Part shown: positions 1 to 11,567 of the stretch, piece by piece
Layout of the letters: every line of letters starts with the position of its first letter
How positions within the stretch are numbered: the first letter of the stretch is position 1
Source: Anastatus disparis
Lineage: Eukaryota > Arthropoda > Insecta > Hymenoptera > Eupelmidae
Assembly: GCA_017163975.1 (NCBI GenBank)
Contig: JAFFSR010000249.1
Coordinates: 4,277,001 to 4,341,000, forward strand
Direction: 5' to 3'
DNA length: 64,000 nt
Program-made: the position numbers and the translations under genes
The notes under the pieces: model-generated
Databases searched by the model: none
The model's input: only the letters and a program-made list of their open reading frames with translations
Told to the model about the DNA's origin: nothing

Positions 1-117
1 CAACCAAGGAACTTCAGAAGGCTGGTGGCGCGGCGAAAAAAAAGAAGATTAGCTTAAGCAACATTTTAGATAATAATAATTTAATTTAACCGGCGCATAG
101 TAAAGGTGGCGCTGCGC

Positions 118-810
118 ATGTTGCCCCCGCTGCCAATATTAAAAATGATAAAAAAAAAAAATTTAACAAATAACGATGCAAAATTGAATAATAATGACAT
201 CTCCATTTCTCAAGCTGCTTTGTCTGAAATTGAAGGAAATTTGTCTCATAAGCTTGACTCAGTCTTAGGCGCTTTCGATCGAATACGGAGTATTGAGAGC
301 AGCATAATGGGTATTGATGATAGCTTGCGAGGCATCTTAGATAAACTTAGCAATCAGGACAAAGTAATAAAAAATTTTGAGGTAATGCAGGCAAGGCTGC
401 TTGATGAAAATATTAAATTAAGGGGGATAGTCAGCAGTTTGGAAAATAAATTGTCCACTCTAATTGAAAAGTATGATAAGACTGATTTAAATTTAAATTC
501 GAAAATTAATAGCCTTCAATCTGCTATATAAGCTGAATTTAATGGAGTGGACAAGAATTTTTCAGAACTTGGAGTGGGGTTGGCATGCGTGATGCAGACC
601 GTCTCTGATCTCAGTGTGCAGGAGCGTGTAGAAGAGCGTGAAAATGTCTCACACACTGACACGAATTTAAAGGAAACAGCAGATGCCAACACACAAATTA
701 TAAACACAGAAATAGCAAAGGATAATCATCAAAACACACAAAATTGTGGTATCGAGGGTGGCTCATTGGTGATCTCCAGTGGACTGGACTGCTTAGCGGC
801 TAATGTTTGA
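118..810 (+). pseudogene. LINE ORF1, N-terminal coiled-coil part
   Basis: One frame runs from ATG 118 to a TGA at 808-810, broken by a TAA at 529-531. A GTG at 106 opens the same frame, but ATG 118 is the likelier start. The first 140 or so residues are Leu/Ile/Lys/Asp heptads typical of the trimerising coiled coil of LINE ORF1 proteins, which bind the element RNA. Residues after the first stop are polar (Thr, Asn, Glu). Past the TGA the frame continues into the 14-bp duplication bordering the SINE at 855-1299; beyond the SINE the same frame resumes as the C-terminal part at 1318. The stops are probably simple nonsense substitutions. Confidence 0.7.
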
Positions 811-854
811 CAGGAGGATTATGTTTGTGCTGTCCTCGGTACCATATTTCCGGA

Positions 855-949
855 GGAGAGAGCGCGGTGGCGTGGAGAGAGCGTGGTGGCGTGGAGAGAG
901 CGCGGTGGCGTGGAGAGAGCGTGGTGGCGTGGAGAGAGCGCGGTGGCGT
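855..949 (+). repeat. 19-bp minisatellite, five units, overlapping the SINE A box
   Basis: Five head-to-tail copies of ggagagagcgYggtggcgt fill 855-949 exactly. The Y position alternates C,T,C,T,C, so the array looks like 38-bp dimers. Each unit contains tggcgt, the first half of the A box; only the last unit continues into a full A box. The array lies inside the target-duplication boundary, so it belongs to the SINE. Confidence 0.9.
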
Positions 950-1299
950 AATGGATAGAGCTCTTGCCTTCAACGTGGAGGGCATAGGTTCGAATCCTGG
1001 CCAGGTACCTCTAACTTTTTCTTCGAAAGAAAATAAGTGTATGTGCCATTTATATCGCGACTCTTTAAAAAATCCGACCTCATTGGGTATCGGTTGATTG
1101 TTGGTTACAAAAGTGGCTGACCATCCATCGGTAGTCAAAGTTTTCGGTATGGTGGGTCTGACAGTCCTAGCCTGATGTAATGTGTTAAACAGATTCCGGG
1201 CGGGGGACTCCCTCGACTTCACCATATAAAAAAGGTTAATCATATAGAGGACAATATCCTTTATATATTAATCTTTTTTTTTATAAAAAAAAAAAAAAA
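855..1299 (+). mobile_element. tRNA-derived SINE inside LINE ORF1
   Basis: A 445-bp insertion flanked by perfect 14-bp direct repeats accatatttccgga at 841-854 and 1300-1313. It carries a pol III internal promoter: A box tggcgtaatgg at 944-954 and B box ggttcgaatcc at 987-997, spaced as in tRNA. Then come about 250 bp of tRNA-unrelated body and an A-rich tail at 1284-1299 preceded by a T run. Removing the insert with one repeat copy keeps the LINE ORF1 frame, which fixes the boundaries. The extreme 5' end is a five-unit 19-bp tandem repeat. Family name unknown to me. Confidence 0.88.
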
Positions 1300-1317
1300 A
1301 CCATATTTCCGGACTTA

Positions 1318-1887
1318 ATGCAGTTACACATTTTGTCGGTCGTGTGTTTAACATCGTCTGAATCTAGAAGCGGCGTGATCAGGGACGGTCCGGGGGGTCC
1401 TCACTCGCTGCTAGTCAGACTCTCCAAGGCCAGTCTGGCTCAAAAAATATTAAATGAAAAAAGAAAAATCACTAGTTTCTCAACGGCAGACATTGATCTT
1501 TCTCGTTGTGCCAGTCTGTCTGTCATAAAAAACCATTATAAGGTTTTCATTAATGAATACCTTCAAAAAGATACATATAAAAATTTCAAAGATCTAAAGA
1601 ATTATGCTAAGGTTAAAGGTATTCAATTTATTTGGCATAGGAGTGGCAGATTTCTGGCAAGACGGGCGAGAGGGGAGAAAGCATACACATTTGCTACTAA
1701 AGATGATATAGATCAAATTTTAACTAATTCAAATAATGTTATTGTAGACAAGAATTTTATTGCTGACAAATCTTGTGTGATTAGTGGATGTTTAAATAAG
1801 GTTGACAATGTTGTTAAGATAGCTCCCAATGATGAATGTCCTGTTATTAAAAATAAGTTAAATTATAATGAACTCTCTCCCCAATGA
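1318..1887 (+). pseudogene. LINE ORF1, C-terminal part
   Basis: A 189-codon stretch in the same frame as 118-810 once the SINE and one target duplication are discounted. It contains a PHSLLVRLSK-type strand and a WHRSGRFLARRARGEKAY segment rich in Arg/Lys, resembling the C-terminal domain of ORF1 proteins related to baculoviral FP-like proteins, which bind nucleic acid. It ends at TGA 1885-1887, which overlaps ATG 1884-1886 (ATGA), the usual stop-start arrangement before ORF2. The ATG at 1318 is only the first Met after the insertion, not a biological start. Confidence 0.65.
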
Positions 1888-1905
1888 CTAAGCCAGATCT
1901 CCTCG

Positions 1906-2835
1906 GTGAGTCGAAAAGGGAGAAGGGGTGCACTGCGAGCGGGCTTTTTGAATGTGACTTCTTTAAGGGCTCACATTGGACAGGTGCGTGAGCTTCTATG
2001 TGACGACCATTCTTATGACCTGTTTGGAGTGGCTGAGACCTGGCTGGGTCCGACTGTCTCGGATGACGTCATCCAGGTTAAGGGGTATAAAATTTTTAAA
2101 CAGGATAGAAACCTTCATGGAGGAGGGGTTGCCCTTTACCTCAAAGATAGTTTGAAATGTGAGATATTAGCTTTTTCGAATACCACAACTATAACTGCCA
2201 GTGGTAAGCCTGAAGTGCCTGAATATATTTTTTGTTCTGTTAAAGCAAATGGCAACTCTGAATCTGTGTTGGTTTTCGTCATTTACCGTCCTCCTGTCAT
2301 TTCCTTTACAAAAGATTCTGATCTAATTGATACGTTAGTCAGTTTGACTTCCGATTTTTCATTTAAGATTATAATGGGAGATCTGAATGCCGATCTCCTG
2401 CAAGAAAGCAGTGATGCGAAGTTTCTTAGTAAACTGTCCGTTGAGCTTTCGCTTCAGTTGGTCCAGCACGGTGCCACGCATATAACTCCATCGTCTCGCA
2501 CATGGATAGACCTGATTTTTGTAGATGACAATGACACTATACTAGACGCACGTAACGTACCTGCGAACTTTCATAGTCGGCACAATTTAATTGAAGTTTC
2601 TATAGCCTACAATGCTAGCAGTTTAGTGCAAGAACCAATTAAGTATAGAAATTATAAAAACATTAGTGAAAAATTATTATTGGAGAAATTGGCTGGCTAT
2701 GATTGGTCCAAATTGACAACTGATATAGTGGATCCTGAGTCTGCACTTGACTGCATTTGTGATAATCTCACTGCTGCTGTTGAAAATTTAGCACCGGTGA
2801 AAATATTTAAATGTACGAAAAAGAAGCCACCATAG
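1906..2835 (+). pseudogene. LINE ORF2, endonuclease domain
   Basis: AP-endonuclease-like domain that would nick target DNA to prime reverse transcription. Visible motifs: GFLNVTSL at the start, VAETWLG (catalytic Glu), GGGVALY, IYRPP, MGDLNAD and SRTWIDLIF. The usual terminal SDH signature reads SRH near 2574-2582, so a catalytic Asp may be lost. The open frame begins with GTG at 1906; the natural start is more likely ATG 1884, which is in another frame and would need one indel around 1910-1925. The domain ends at a TAG at 2833-2835, in frame with the RT, at a place where related ORF2 proteins usually have Trp. Confidence 0.8.
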
Positions 2836-4755
2836 ATGGATGGAGAGTTGTCACAGATGCAGCGCAGGAGGGATGCCACATATAGGCGATACAAACGGAC
2901 AAACGACAATAAATATTTTTCAGAATTTTTAATTTTACGTAAGGCGTTGGACGAGCAGATTGATCGTGCAAGAAGTGAATATTATCATAACAGACTGTTC
3001 GAGGCTCTTGCAAGTGGTAATGTCTGGAAGGAGTTGAGAGAGCTGGGACTCTTATCCGGACCCCAAGGGGATCTAAATGGATTTGCTCCAGATGAGCTTA
3101 ATGCGCACTTTGCTAGGGTGTCGGTTTCGCCACATGATGATGGTGAGGAACGCAAGAAGTTTCTTTCTGAATGCAGCGAAAATGGTTTCGCTTTTAAATC
3201 AATTAATATTAACGATGTTATTCTTGCAGTTTCTCACTTCTCATCGCAGGCTCGTGGGGAAGACGGCATTCCGCAAAGTGTGATACTTAAAGCATTACCA
3301 TTTATTGGTGAACATCTTGTGACTCTGTTCAATTCCTCTTTTGCGCGGGGGGTTTTCCCTGGCCTTTGGAAACAGGCACGTATTGTGCCATTAAAGAAGT
3401 GCTCTGCACCCAAATCGCCTAAAGACTTCAGGCCTATTGCTATTTTATGTTTTCTTTCAAAGGTACTTGAGAAGATCGCCCATGACCAATTGCAGGAGTA
3501 CATTACTGCTAATAAAATACTTGACCCAATGCAGACTGCCTTCAGAAAGCACAGCTCGACACAAACAGCTATTCTTAAATTAACTGATGACATAAGATCG
3601 GGTCTAGACAAAAAACTCGCCACGTTACTTTTACTTTTTGACTTCAGTAAGGCATTCGACACGATCTCTCCCTTCAAGTTACTTACTAGGCTTAGATCGA
3701 TGGGGCTTTCCAGGGCTGCTCTCTTGTGGATTAACTTCTATATTTCAGGAAGGAAACAAATGGATTCCACGCATTTAAACGAGGAATCGAGTTGGCTGAC
3801 AACCAACCTTGGAGTTCCACAGGGTCCGGTTCTGGGGCCTCTGTTGTTTTGTCTTTACATTAATGACGTACGTGACGCTCTTGACTCTGGTTGCGTCGGG
3901 CACCTACTCTATGCAGACGACCTGCAAATTTACACGCAGGTGCCTCGCGAGAATGTGGAAGAAGGTATTCTTACTCTACAGAGGGCGGCCAAAGCGGTGT
4001 CGGTGTGGGCTGCTGGTGTCTCTCTCACTTTGAATTTTAATAAAACCAAGGCAATCGTCTTTGGCAATAGTCGTTTTGTAAATTCTTTTTATGCTGATAG
4101 GTCACGTACGATTGATCTTGAAGGAGGCATTAGTATATCTTTCTCTGACTCCGTGACGAGTCTTGGTGTTGTGCTTGACCCTAAACTTTCATGGGTACCG
4201 CACGTTGATATGATCACAAAAAAGTTTAATAGAGTTTTGTATGCCCTGCGGTTTTTCCGTCGGTACACCACGGAGACTCTGCGTAAACAGCTCGCAACCG
4301 CCCTGCTGTTTCCACATCTTGACTATTGTTCGGTAGTTCTGCTCGATGCTTCTCAGGAGTTGAGAAGACGAATACAGAGATTACAAAATTCATGTGTGAG
4401 ATATGTAATGGGTTTGAGAATGGGTGATCATGTCTCTCCTTATAGAACCGCGTTGGGTTGGCTGCGCACTGATTCGAGGAGACAGTATTTTTTGGCTGTG
4501 CTTATGTACAAAATCGTGCGCATGAATACTCCGGAGCATCTAGTGAGTCTCTTCACTAGATGTGTACCTAGGGCGGCTACTAGGGGAGAGACTAAGGATC
4601 TTGCGGTGCCCTTTATGCGCACTGAGACTGGAAGAAATTCCTTCAAAGTTCAAGGTGTGCATTTTTGGAATTCCCTTCCTGCTGAAATTAAGTATCTTCC
4701 ATCTATCAGCAGGTTCAAGACGGCAGTGAGGGGGTACCTACTTGACCTTGAGTAA
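2836..4755 (+). pseudogene. LINE ORF2, reverse transcriptase domain
   Basis: The 639 codons are open and in frame with the endonuclease across the single TAG. RT blocks in order: FRPIAIL near 3430, a LLFDFSKAFDTI block near 3640-3665 with catalytic Asp, GVPQGPVLGPLLF near 3812-3850 (usual QGS reads QGP), and YADD at 3910-3921. A CR1-group C-terminal region follows, ending in a basic, Leu-rich tail (GYLLDLE). The ATG at 2836 is only the codon after the stop. Apart from TAG 2833 and the QGP change the RT looks well preserved, so this copy is younger than the other three fragments. Confidence 0.88.
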
Positions 4756-5240
4756 CGGATATTCTCTTTATGTTATATTTATAGTCCCTTTATGTTAATT
4801 TATTATCATGTGTAGTCCCGTATATAGATTTAAGGTGTGCTTGTATTTATAGTATGGATGATGAGCGCATGGTTGAGAGTGAATGCATTATTTTTTTATT
4901 ATCTTTGACTATTTGACTCGTTTGATTTTATTATATTTTATTTTTGGTTTTGTTTTTACTAGTTTGACTGATAGATATTAATTCGACATATTTGTTTATT
5001 GCTATTTTATTGATGATTGTGTGTGTATTTTATTATTGTAATGATCTGTGATATCACTCTGAATAGTGACTTACTTTTGTAGTATTATTAGTTTTAGGAA
5101 ATCGACTGTGATATCATAAGTGCAATAATTACATTATCTCATTTCTGTATCTTATTATGTATTAAATATTATATTTTTGTTTTGTTACACACTTTTTGTA
5201 AACTATTACAAATAAATAAAATATCTATCTATCTATTTAC
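4756..5240 (+). other. LINE 3' UTR and short-repeat tail
   Basis: AT-rich sequence after the ORF2 stop, containing two ctgtgatatca blocks near 5047 and 5106 that recur in the 3' UTR of the minus-strand copy at 37190-37666. It ends in taaataaaata followed by tatctatctatctat near 5222-5236, a microsatellite tail of the kind CR1-group elements use instead of poly(A). From 5241 to about 5860 I see only AT-rich DNA. Confidence 0.7.
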
Positions 5241-5865
5241 TCTTGCCTTAAATAACAATCTATTTTTATGTTTATTTTCTGTTTAATTTTTTTCATGTTA
5301 AATTATCAATATTATATATAATGTATTATTTGCGTAATTATCTATTGGCCCTTTAGGATTGCCTTTATACATATTTTCGTTATGCGTATAACCGTATAGT
5401 TGATTCAAATGTTCATGTATTACATATATTTTCGTTGCACACATTGCCATCTATATGATTTTACTGTTCTTAGAATATATTATTGTGTATTAAGATAGAT
5501 TTATGTCTTTGTTGACTTGCACAGTTTTGTTGTTATATATATATTACGAATTTTGTAAGTTTTTTATATATGCATTGTAAATTATATAGTATGTATTTAG
5601 TAATATATTCTTTATTTTTTAGAGCTTGAAAAGGACTTTCAGTTAAAAGGTTAAAACGTTGCAAATAAAATTATTTTTGAACAGTATAGCCTATAAATTC
5701 TGTTATTTATTTACTACATTATTTACTGTTCGTGGAGCCTTTACACTTTATTCAAAATTTTGACATAGGCTGAAAAGAATGTTACATAATTGTTCTAACT
5801 TTGAGAAGACAATTCAGAATACATTACTTACTTGTATGTGCATGGATTTTAATTGACGTCACACT

Positions 5866-6705
5866 ATGAATAGTGTGTCAAAATTGAAGACCCTTTTAAC
5901 AAATAACATCTTCGTGAATATAATGCATATTCTGTTCGTTACGCGTGAGACTTATGGAAATAAATTGAGTTCAGATATGCATAAACCTCACAATTTAACG
6001 AAGGAACTATGTATGGCTAGAATTAGATGCAAATATTTGTTATCATGTGAATATTATGAATTAATACCCAAACATACCATTAATTGTCTAAAAAATGTAG
6101 ATAATTTATATTTCTACAGTTATAAAAATAAACAAAAAACAGTTATAAAAATAAACAAAAAACAGAACGTTATTCTAATTCAATCAAGATACAGTTATTA
6201 AAGTATGAAATTTCTGATATCAATATTCATATACATTATTTACAAAAAATATTGATTCGTTAAAATGTATTATTATGACTAAAATAGATAGTGATATGTT
6301 TGGATTGTTTAATAATTACTTTTATTATAAATTAAAGCCTTTCAAAATTTGTTTTAGAAAGGTTATTTGTAATAAATTTTCTATCTAATATTATAATCAG
6401 TTTAAGATTAGATATAACTTTGAGTGTATGAGTTCTGACAGTAATAGCTCTACTTTTACTCAATTCAAATAATGATGATAATTTAATGAAAAAGTCGATC
6501 ATTGTCCCCTAAATAGGTTAATTAGGAACACTGATAGTTTAATTAGTAAATTGAATAATACTAATTTGTTTGATGATAATAATAAACCCCTTGAAACAGT
6601 AAAAAATAAAGCTCACTTAGCTAGATGCTATGGTTTAGTGAAAATTCATAAACCAGAGAGATCTGTTAGACTTATAGTTTCTTCCATTGGCTCTCCAACT
6701 TATGG
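5866..6705 (+). pseudogene. Penelope-like element RT relic
   Basis: The segment at 6551-6705 reads ARCYGLVKIHKP then LIVSSIGSPTYG, the hallmark YGLPKIHK and PIVS..SPTY block of Penelope-like reverse transcriptases. Upstream, in other frames, NRLIRNTDSLISKLNN (about 6513-6560) matches the region before it. An open stretch at 5866-6201, with MARIRCKYLLSCEYYELIPKH, resembles the N-terminal part of the same family. Frames are broken by several indels and everything past the SPTY motif is missing; a GT-rich microsatellite begins at 6714. The RT core identification is firm; the N-terminal assignment is tentative. Confidence 0.65.
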
Positions 6706-6713
6706 GAGCACGC

Positions 6714-6757
6714 GAGCGTGTGTGTGTGTGCGTGCGTATGTGTATATGTATGTGTAG
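6714..6757 (+). repeat. GT/GTGC/GTAT microsatellite
   Basis: Short run of gtgtgtgtgtgcgtgcgtatgtgtat type directly at the broken end of the Penelope-like relic. Confidence 0.85.
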
Positions 6758-6962
6758 GCACATATTTATCTCATAGTCACGTCTAAAGTATAAGTAAAAA
6801 TATTTTTCTGCACATGAAGCTCATGTGCAAGAAAATGTTTTTTCTTAACACTCATTTTCATATGAGATCTCATTTCCAAAAATTATTATTTTCTCTATCA
6901 CGCAATCTCTCGTGAGATCTTTGTATTTGTAAAAATCGGTCAATTTTCACTTTTGAGCATAC

Positions 6963-7205
6963 ACTACTAAAGGAAGCTTCCAAATGCCAGGATGCGTCAT
7001 AAGACAAAAACAGGCTAGGCTCAGGCTATCAAGGTACGTGCTATCTCTCTCGTCTTATTAGATTGGCTGCTTTCGTTTCGCGCGAATAAAAGCAGCCAAT
7101 CAATTGAGGCGAAAGGTAGATTGCATGTACTTTTATAGCAGCCTTCTCTCTCTTTGCCTCGTTACGCTTTTAATAGTTGGGAGGCTTCTTCCAGTAGTAA
7201 ATGCT
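6963..7205. mobile_element. Small palindromic MITE-like element
   Basis: The ends are inverted: left actactaaaggaagcttcc, right gggaggcttcttccagtagt. A central stem attggctgctttcg pairs with gcagccaatc. About 240 bp, no coding capacity. Target duplication unclear. Confidence 0.5.
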
Positions 7206-7422
7206 TGAAGATTTTTAAATGAATTTTGTCAAATAGTTATATATTGTATTTTATGAAAAATCTTTCGATTTTTCATTCAAGTTTGTTAAACTTGGTAGTC
7301 AAGCTCTTACATTAGTATAAAAAAAATTGCCAATCATGATATTTTAATTCTTGCAAATGAAAAAGTTGATAAAAATTTTTACTAAAGTAAAAAAGAAAAG
7401 TCATTCAAATAGACTTACAAAA

Positions 7423-7862
7423 AAGGTCTCCCAACCCGACCTTACCGATTTCAATCATTTTGTGATATTTTGTAGTATTCGAATAAATAAGAGACACGTA
7501 TTTTTTTTGTGCCAACATCCACTTTAAAGAAGTGAAGAACACCCCTAAATTTTATTCCAAAAATTGTTTTTTTGTCATATTTTGGCTTTTAATTAATATT
7601 TTTTGATCAAACAAAATGCAAAATATTTGACATAAGAGGCACAAGATACTAGATGTATTTATAACCCAAGGGATTGTAATCCTAATATTATATTTAAAAG
7701 AAACTAGAATTTTATGCTTTTTTTCTATATAAACCAGGATATGAGCTCAAAAAATAAATTAAAGCATTTTTGTTTACTTAATCTAAAATTTTAATTGGCG
7801 TGTTTTAGCATTTTTAAGTTACTATCCCAAACATCGTAAACTACCCCGTAAAGTAATTGACC
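7423..7862 (+). repeat. Left long terminal inverted repeat
   Basis: Matches 11568-12016 in reverse complement: for example accgatttcaatcattttg pairs with the right-arm segment near 11978-12000, and atactagatgtatttataac has its reverse complement near 11777-11797. Divergence looks like roughly 15-20% by eye. Confidence 0.8.
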
Positions 7863-7865
7863 GTA

Positions 7866-8174
7866 CACTGAAAAGGGAAGCGAACTGTGACTGTACTCTA
7901 CGGTACAATCGGTGTCATTTTTAGAATACAGTCAGCCTACGCGTCGAAATGCGAACTAGTAGTCTCTAGAGAAGACTCATTATTCTCTGAGCGAAGACCT
8001 GCTCATTTCTTCGAACAAAAAACATCGCGGAGAACACTCAAAACCTCGCAGAGAGCACTCATTATCCTCTAGAAAACACTAGCATCTCTCTCGTACTTCA
8101 ATGAATGTTCGCTATCGATACTAGCGCCACTCGCCGCCATAGAGTACAACCACTGTTCTAACCCCTTTTCAGTG
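7866..8174. mobile_element. TA-flanked MITE with CACTGAAAAG ends
   Basis: Ends cactgaaaaggg and ccccttttcagtg, flanked by TA on both sides (7864-7865 and 8175-8176). The inner inverted match (tgactgtactcta against tagagtacaacca) is imperfect. TA duplications point to the Tc1/mariner superfamily; no transposase inside. Confidence 0.65.
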
Positions 8175-8401
8175 TATGTAAATGATAAAAAATAAATTTT
8201 TTCCTTAAGATTCGTTACACGTGAGAATGGAATGTAAATTAAAACAAAAGCAACTACGTTATATGTTTTTTGCAATATTTTAAAATAATTTTTAATGTAA
8301 TAATTTTTATTTTGTACTTACATTTAAAGAGTTATTATAATATAATATTTTGTCATATTATGTTAGTTACTTTTTATAATCGTCAGCATAGCTGTTTATC
8401 T

Positions 8402-8460
<59 letters not shown>

Positions 8461-8462
8461 TA
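8402..8462 (+). repeat. (ATT)n microsatellite
   Basis: About 20 uninterrupted ATT units. The poly-Leu translation here is an artefact of the repeat. Confidence 0.95.
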
Positions 8463-9638
8463 TCTTCTTGCTGTTATTATTTTTCATAGACAAAAGCATA
8501 AATATTCAATCTAATTTTGTATTTTTGTTGTAATAAACATTACAATCTAATTATTTCAAACATAAATATTTTAATTTAATTTAAAATACAACAGCTTACA
8601 AAATTGAAAATATCAGTATTATGTTTAGTTATAAAAGCCAGAAATCATTTATGTATATTATCTTGTTTATATATTGATAAAGGAAGATATCTTATTGAAA
8701 ATACGTTAATCTCGCTTATGGCATAAGAAAAAAAATTTACTAAATTTATCTTTATCGAATGAAATTCCAGAGAAATGAAATAATCATTTTCTTTGAATAC
8801 TGACTACTGAAAACATTTAATCTTTTATGATTAACTTTCTAAAATAAATCTATATCGAATAGGTTCTACAGTTATTTCTACAATTAATCTTCTAATTTCT
8901 GGGTACTTACGTGAGTATTTTATAATTCATATTTCTAAACTCATTAATTATTCATTCTAATAAAGTGTCATTATTTAATACTTTTATTTTATTGTTAGAT
9001 TTAAAGATGAAGATCAATCCCTTAAATGCCCTGGTAGAAAATTAAGGATAAGATATGCTCAGATAACTAACTGTTGGCTATATCTCGTCGCTACGCAGTC
9101 GCGATAAGTGACCGATAAATACACGATAATATATTAAAGATTACAGAGTTGATATAAAATATAATCACTAAAATAATTAAAATTTTTTTCTTCTGATTCG
9201 AAATAAATTATAAATATTATAATATTTATTATTACAATTCATATGAGTTGTAAATAATTTTGCAATTAAAATCGTTTACAGAAAGCGAATCTGTATATAT
9301 ACATGCTGCCCGCGATGGCGCCTGTTTGTACAATCGTAAAATATATCCTATAGTTGTGAATACTGAATGTTAGCTGCGCGCGCATCACTCGACGCTTCGT
9401 CTTCTATAAGCATCTATCTTCATCACTATATGTGCAGGTTAGATTGACTTAACTTTAAAATTATTAAAGATGCATATACTGTTATTGTAATAGTGTCAAG
9501 ATTTTCTGTTCTTTATTGTATAACTTAAATTTATTTGCGAACATATACAGTATGATTATGAATAAAATATCCATGTAAAATCAGTGAGTGCGAAGTGCGA
9601 GTGAGCGAGTGCATATGTAAACTTAGTGTGAGAGAATA

Positions 9639-9896
9639 CACTGTAAAAGAAAATGGCGAGAAATCACGTCGTTGGTCGAAGATTTCAATGCGACCATGCA
9701 CCGTCGATGTTATTTAACATTGTTGAAGCGCAAAATCTAACTGATTTAATCTAAAAATCTTGTGTTCAGTTTACGTGAAATCACGCAAAGCACGTTAAAA
9801 TGTCGCCATTGAACGAAGTTAAATAACCTCGACGGTGCATGGTCGCATTGAAATCGTCGACCAAGAACGTGATTTTCTGCTATTTTTTTTACAGTG
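9639..9896. mobile_element. TA-flanked palindromic MITE with CACTGTAAAA ends
   Basis: 258 bp, nearly a full palindrome: cactgtaaaagaaaatggcg at the left end pairs with the right end ttttttttacagtg, and gatttcaatgcgaccatgca pairs with tgcatggtcgcattgaaatc. TA at 9637-9638 and 9897-9898. Open frames in it are products of the palindrome. Confidence 0.8.
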
Positions 9897-10105
9897 TAAG
9901 ACTGTCCGTTCAGGAACTGAAAAGGAAACAAGGAGTGAACAGCCTTTCTCTTTCTCACTAATTGTGTTCCCATATGCGTGCTCACTCACACTTTGTAATA
10001 TGCTGTTTATGAATATAGTATAATTCAACATTGACCATATTCTCCCGATACCATCGCGATAATTCGTTAAGAGTAATGGAGGTTTATCGCGATATCTAAA
10101 AGCAT

Positions 10106-11397
10106 ATGATCGCGACTGCCCATAAAATCCGGGATGATATACTGAAAATATGCTCAACTTTCTACCAGGGTGTAGTGAATTTATTATTAGCGTATTTTCA
10201 AACTTTGCAAATACCAAATAGCGAGACGAATTTTAAAGAAATAGAGTTGTCAGGAAAATTGAAACAAATATTAATCAATGCAACAAATGAGTTTCATTTC
10301 GTTGACATGGTTGATGAGGAAACCCCGGATTTCTAGGAAGATTTTAAGGATTGTAATGCTCAAATAGTTGAGGATGAAGTTCTATATCATTTTCCTGATC
10401 CCGACTTTGTACCAACAAATCAGTGTACGCAAGATACTGAAGACGTTGATTTTGATCGCAAACAAAAAACTGTGGAATATTGGAGAATCAAGGAAAAAAG
10501 GAAACTTAAGAGGCCACCGTATCTCTCTGTCCTTTTGTGATTACAATATTATTTTTTTCCCCAAAAACTAGCTGCTAAAGACAAAAGTGAAGAGATGGTT
10601 TCGATTTGTATAATAAAAGTTGATACTTTCTTTTATAAAGATAGGCTAATTTCATCGCTTTATTTTTGAGAAAAGTTGAAATAACTTATAAAATTAGAAA
10701 TTAGAGGCAGAAAATACGATTTTCAAGTTATTCTAACTTTTCTAAAAAACAATGCGACAAAATTAATTTATTCTTATCAGAGAAAATATTGCTATTTATT
10801 ATACGCATTAAAACCATCTTTTAATTTCTTCCTCCAGTAACTAGTTTTCATAAAAAATCAATTTTAAATAGAGTCGGTAAAACAGGTATCTGTGTCGGTA
10901 TACGTAAGTTTCTTAAAAATTGAAACAGTGCGAAAAAGATTCAGGAAAGTCTTATCAAAGAGTCAGCTCGAACGTCGGGCTCACACTATTAATAAAGGTG
11001 GTTGGTAGAGAGAAAAAATTGCGAGAATCTGTTAATATACACTTGATAATTTTAAAGCTGCAGTTGAAAGAGGTTTAATAATTCACGATCGCGATCTACA
11101 TAGATGGGCGTTACAAGCTCAAAAAGAAATTGGATCCGAAGATAACAGATTTTAAGCTTCAAAAAATCGGTTAACGAAATTTAAAAAGGCTCACAAAATG
11201 GTGCCTAGAAAAATAACTGAATTTATTACTCGGAAAACATTAGAAAATAATTTAGAGCTTCAAACGAAAGCTAAAATGTTTGTTGCTGACGTGAAATCTT
11301 GTATGTTATCAATTGAGATCGAAAATGTGTATAATTCGGATCAGAGTGACTTCCAATTAGAAATGCATTTTGGAAGAACAGCGAGTTATATTAAATA
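10106..11397 (+). pseudogene. CENP-B/pogo-like transposase relic
   Basis: Broken transposase of the long-TIR transposon. A Lys/Arg segment KTVEYWRIKEKRKLKRP lies at about 10460-10520. After a spacer of about 330 bp, KRFRKVLSKSQLERRA leads into GLIIHDRDLHRWALQAQKEI (about 11070-11130), then ASKNRLTKFKKAHKMVPRK and ITEFITRKTLE, the HTH_Tnp_Tc5/CENP-B type DNA-binding domain. VYNSDQSDFQLEMHFGRT (about 11328-11380) corresponds to the start of the DDE nuclease domain with its first Asp. The remaining catalytic acidic residues are missing, so it cannot act. The 10570-10890 spacer resembles the palindromic repeat family seen at 54801 and 59174. Confidence 0.65.
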
Positions 11398-11567
11398 ACT
11401 TACTTTTAGGGGTGCCTTGAATGACACTTTTTACTATCACATTTATTACTTATTTTTTCACTACCACATTAAAAAAAATACTATTCCAACCTGGTGCGAG
11501 AGGTGTTTTTCTATTTTGCTCAAAGTTATTTTTCCGAGGGTGAAAAAGTATTATTTGGTCATTTGCA

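Larger units (their letters stand above)
1..5240 (+). mobile_element. CR1/L2-like non-LTR retrotransposon, nearly full length, defective
   Basis: Two-ORF LINE: a coiled-coil ORF1 with a basic C-terminal domain, then ORF2 with apurinic-type endonuclease and reverse transcriptase, a 3' UTR and a short (TATC)n-type tail near 5222-5236. The RT reads YADD followed by LQIY, as in CR1-group elements; clade placement is inference. The 5' end is at or beyond the window edge, so its target duplication cannot be seen. The copy is dead: in-frame stops lie at 529-531, 808-810 and 2833-2835, and a SINE splits ORF1. Three shorter copies of the same family lie at 14290-14935(+), 37190-38473(-) and 48045-48905(-). 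Confidence 0.88.

Noticed and set aside
940..1010. Functional tRNA gene
   Set aside because: A and B boxes are present, but the sequence is a SINE head within target duplications, without a proper acceptor stem.
807..1243. Open frames on both strands over the SINE and minisatellite
   Set aside because: Explained by the 19-bp tandem repeat and SINE body; no protein pattern.
8270..8533. Poly-Leu membrane-like ORF
   Set aside because: Product of the (ATT)n microsatellite.
9819..10217. 132-residue minus-strand ORF
   Set aside because: Runs across a palindromic MITE and transposon interior, antisense to the transposase relic.
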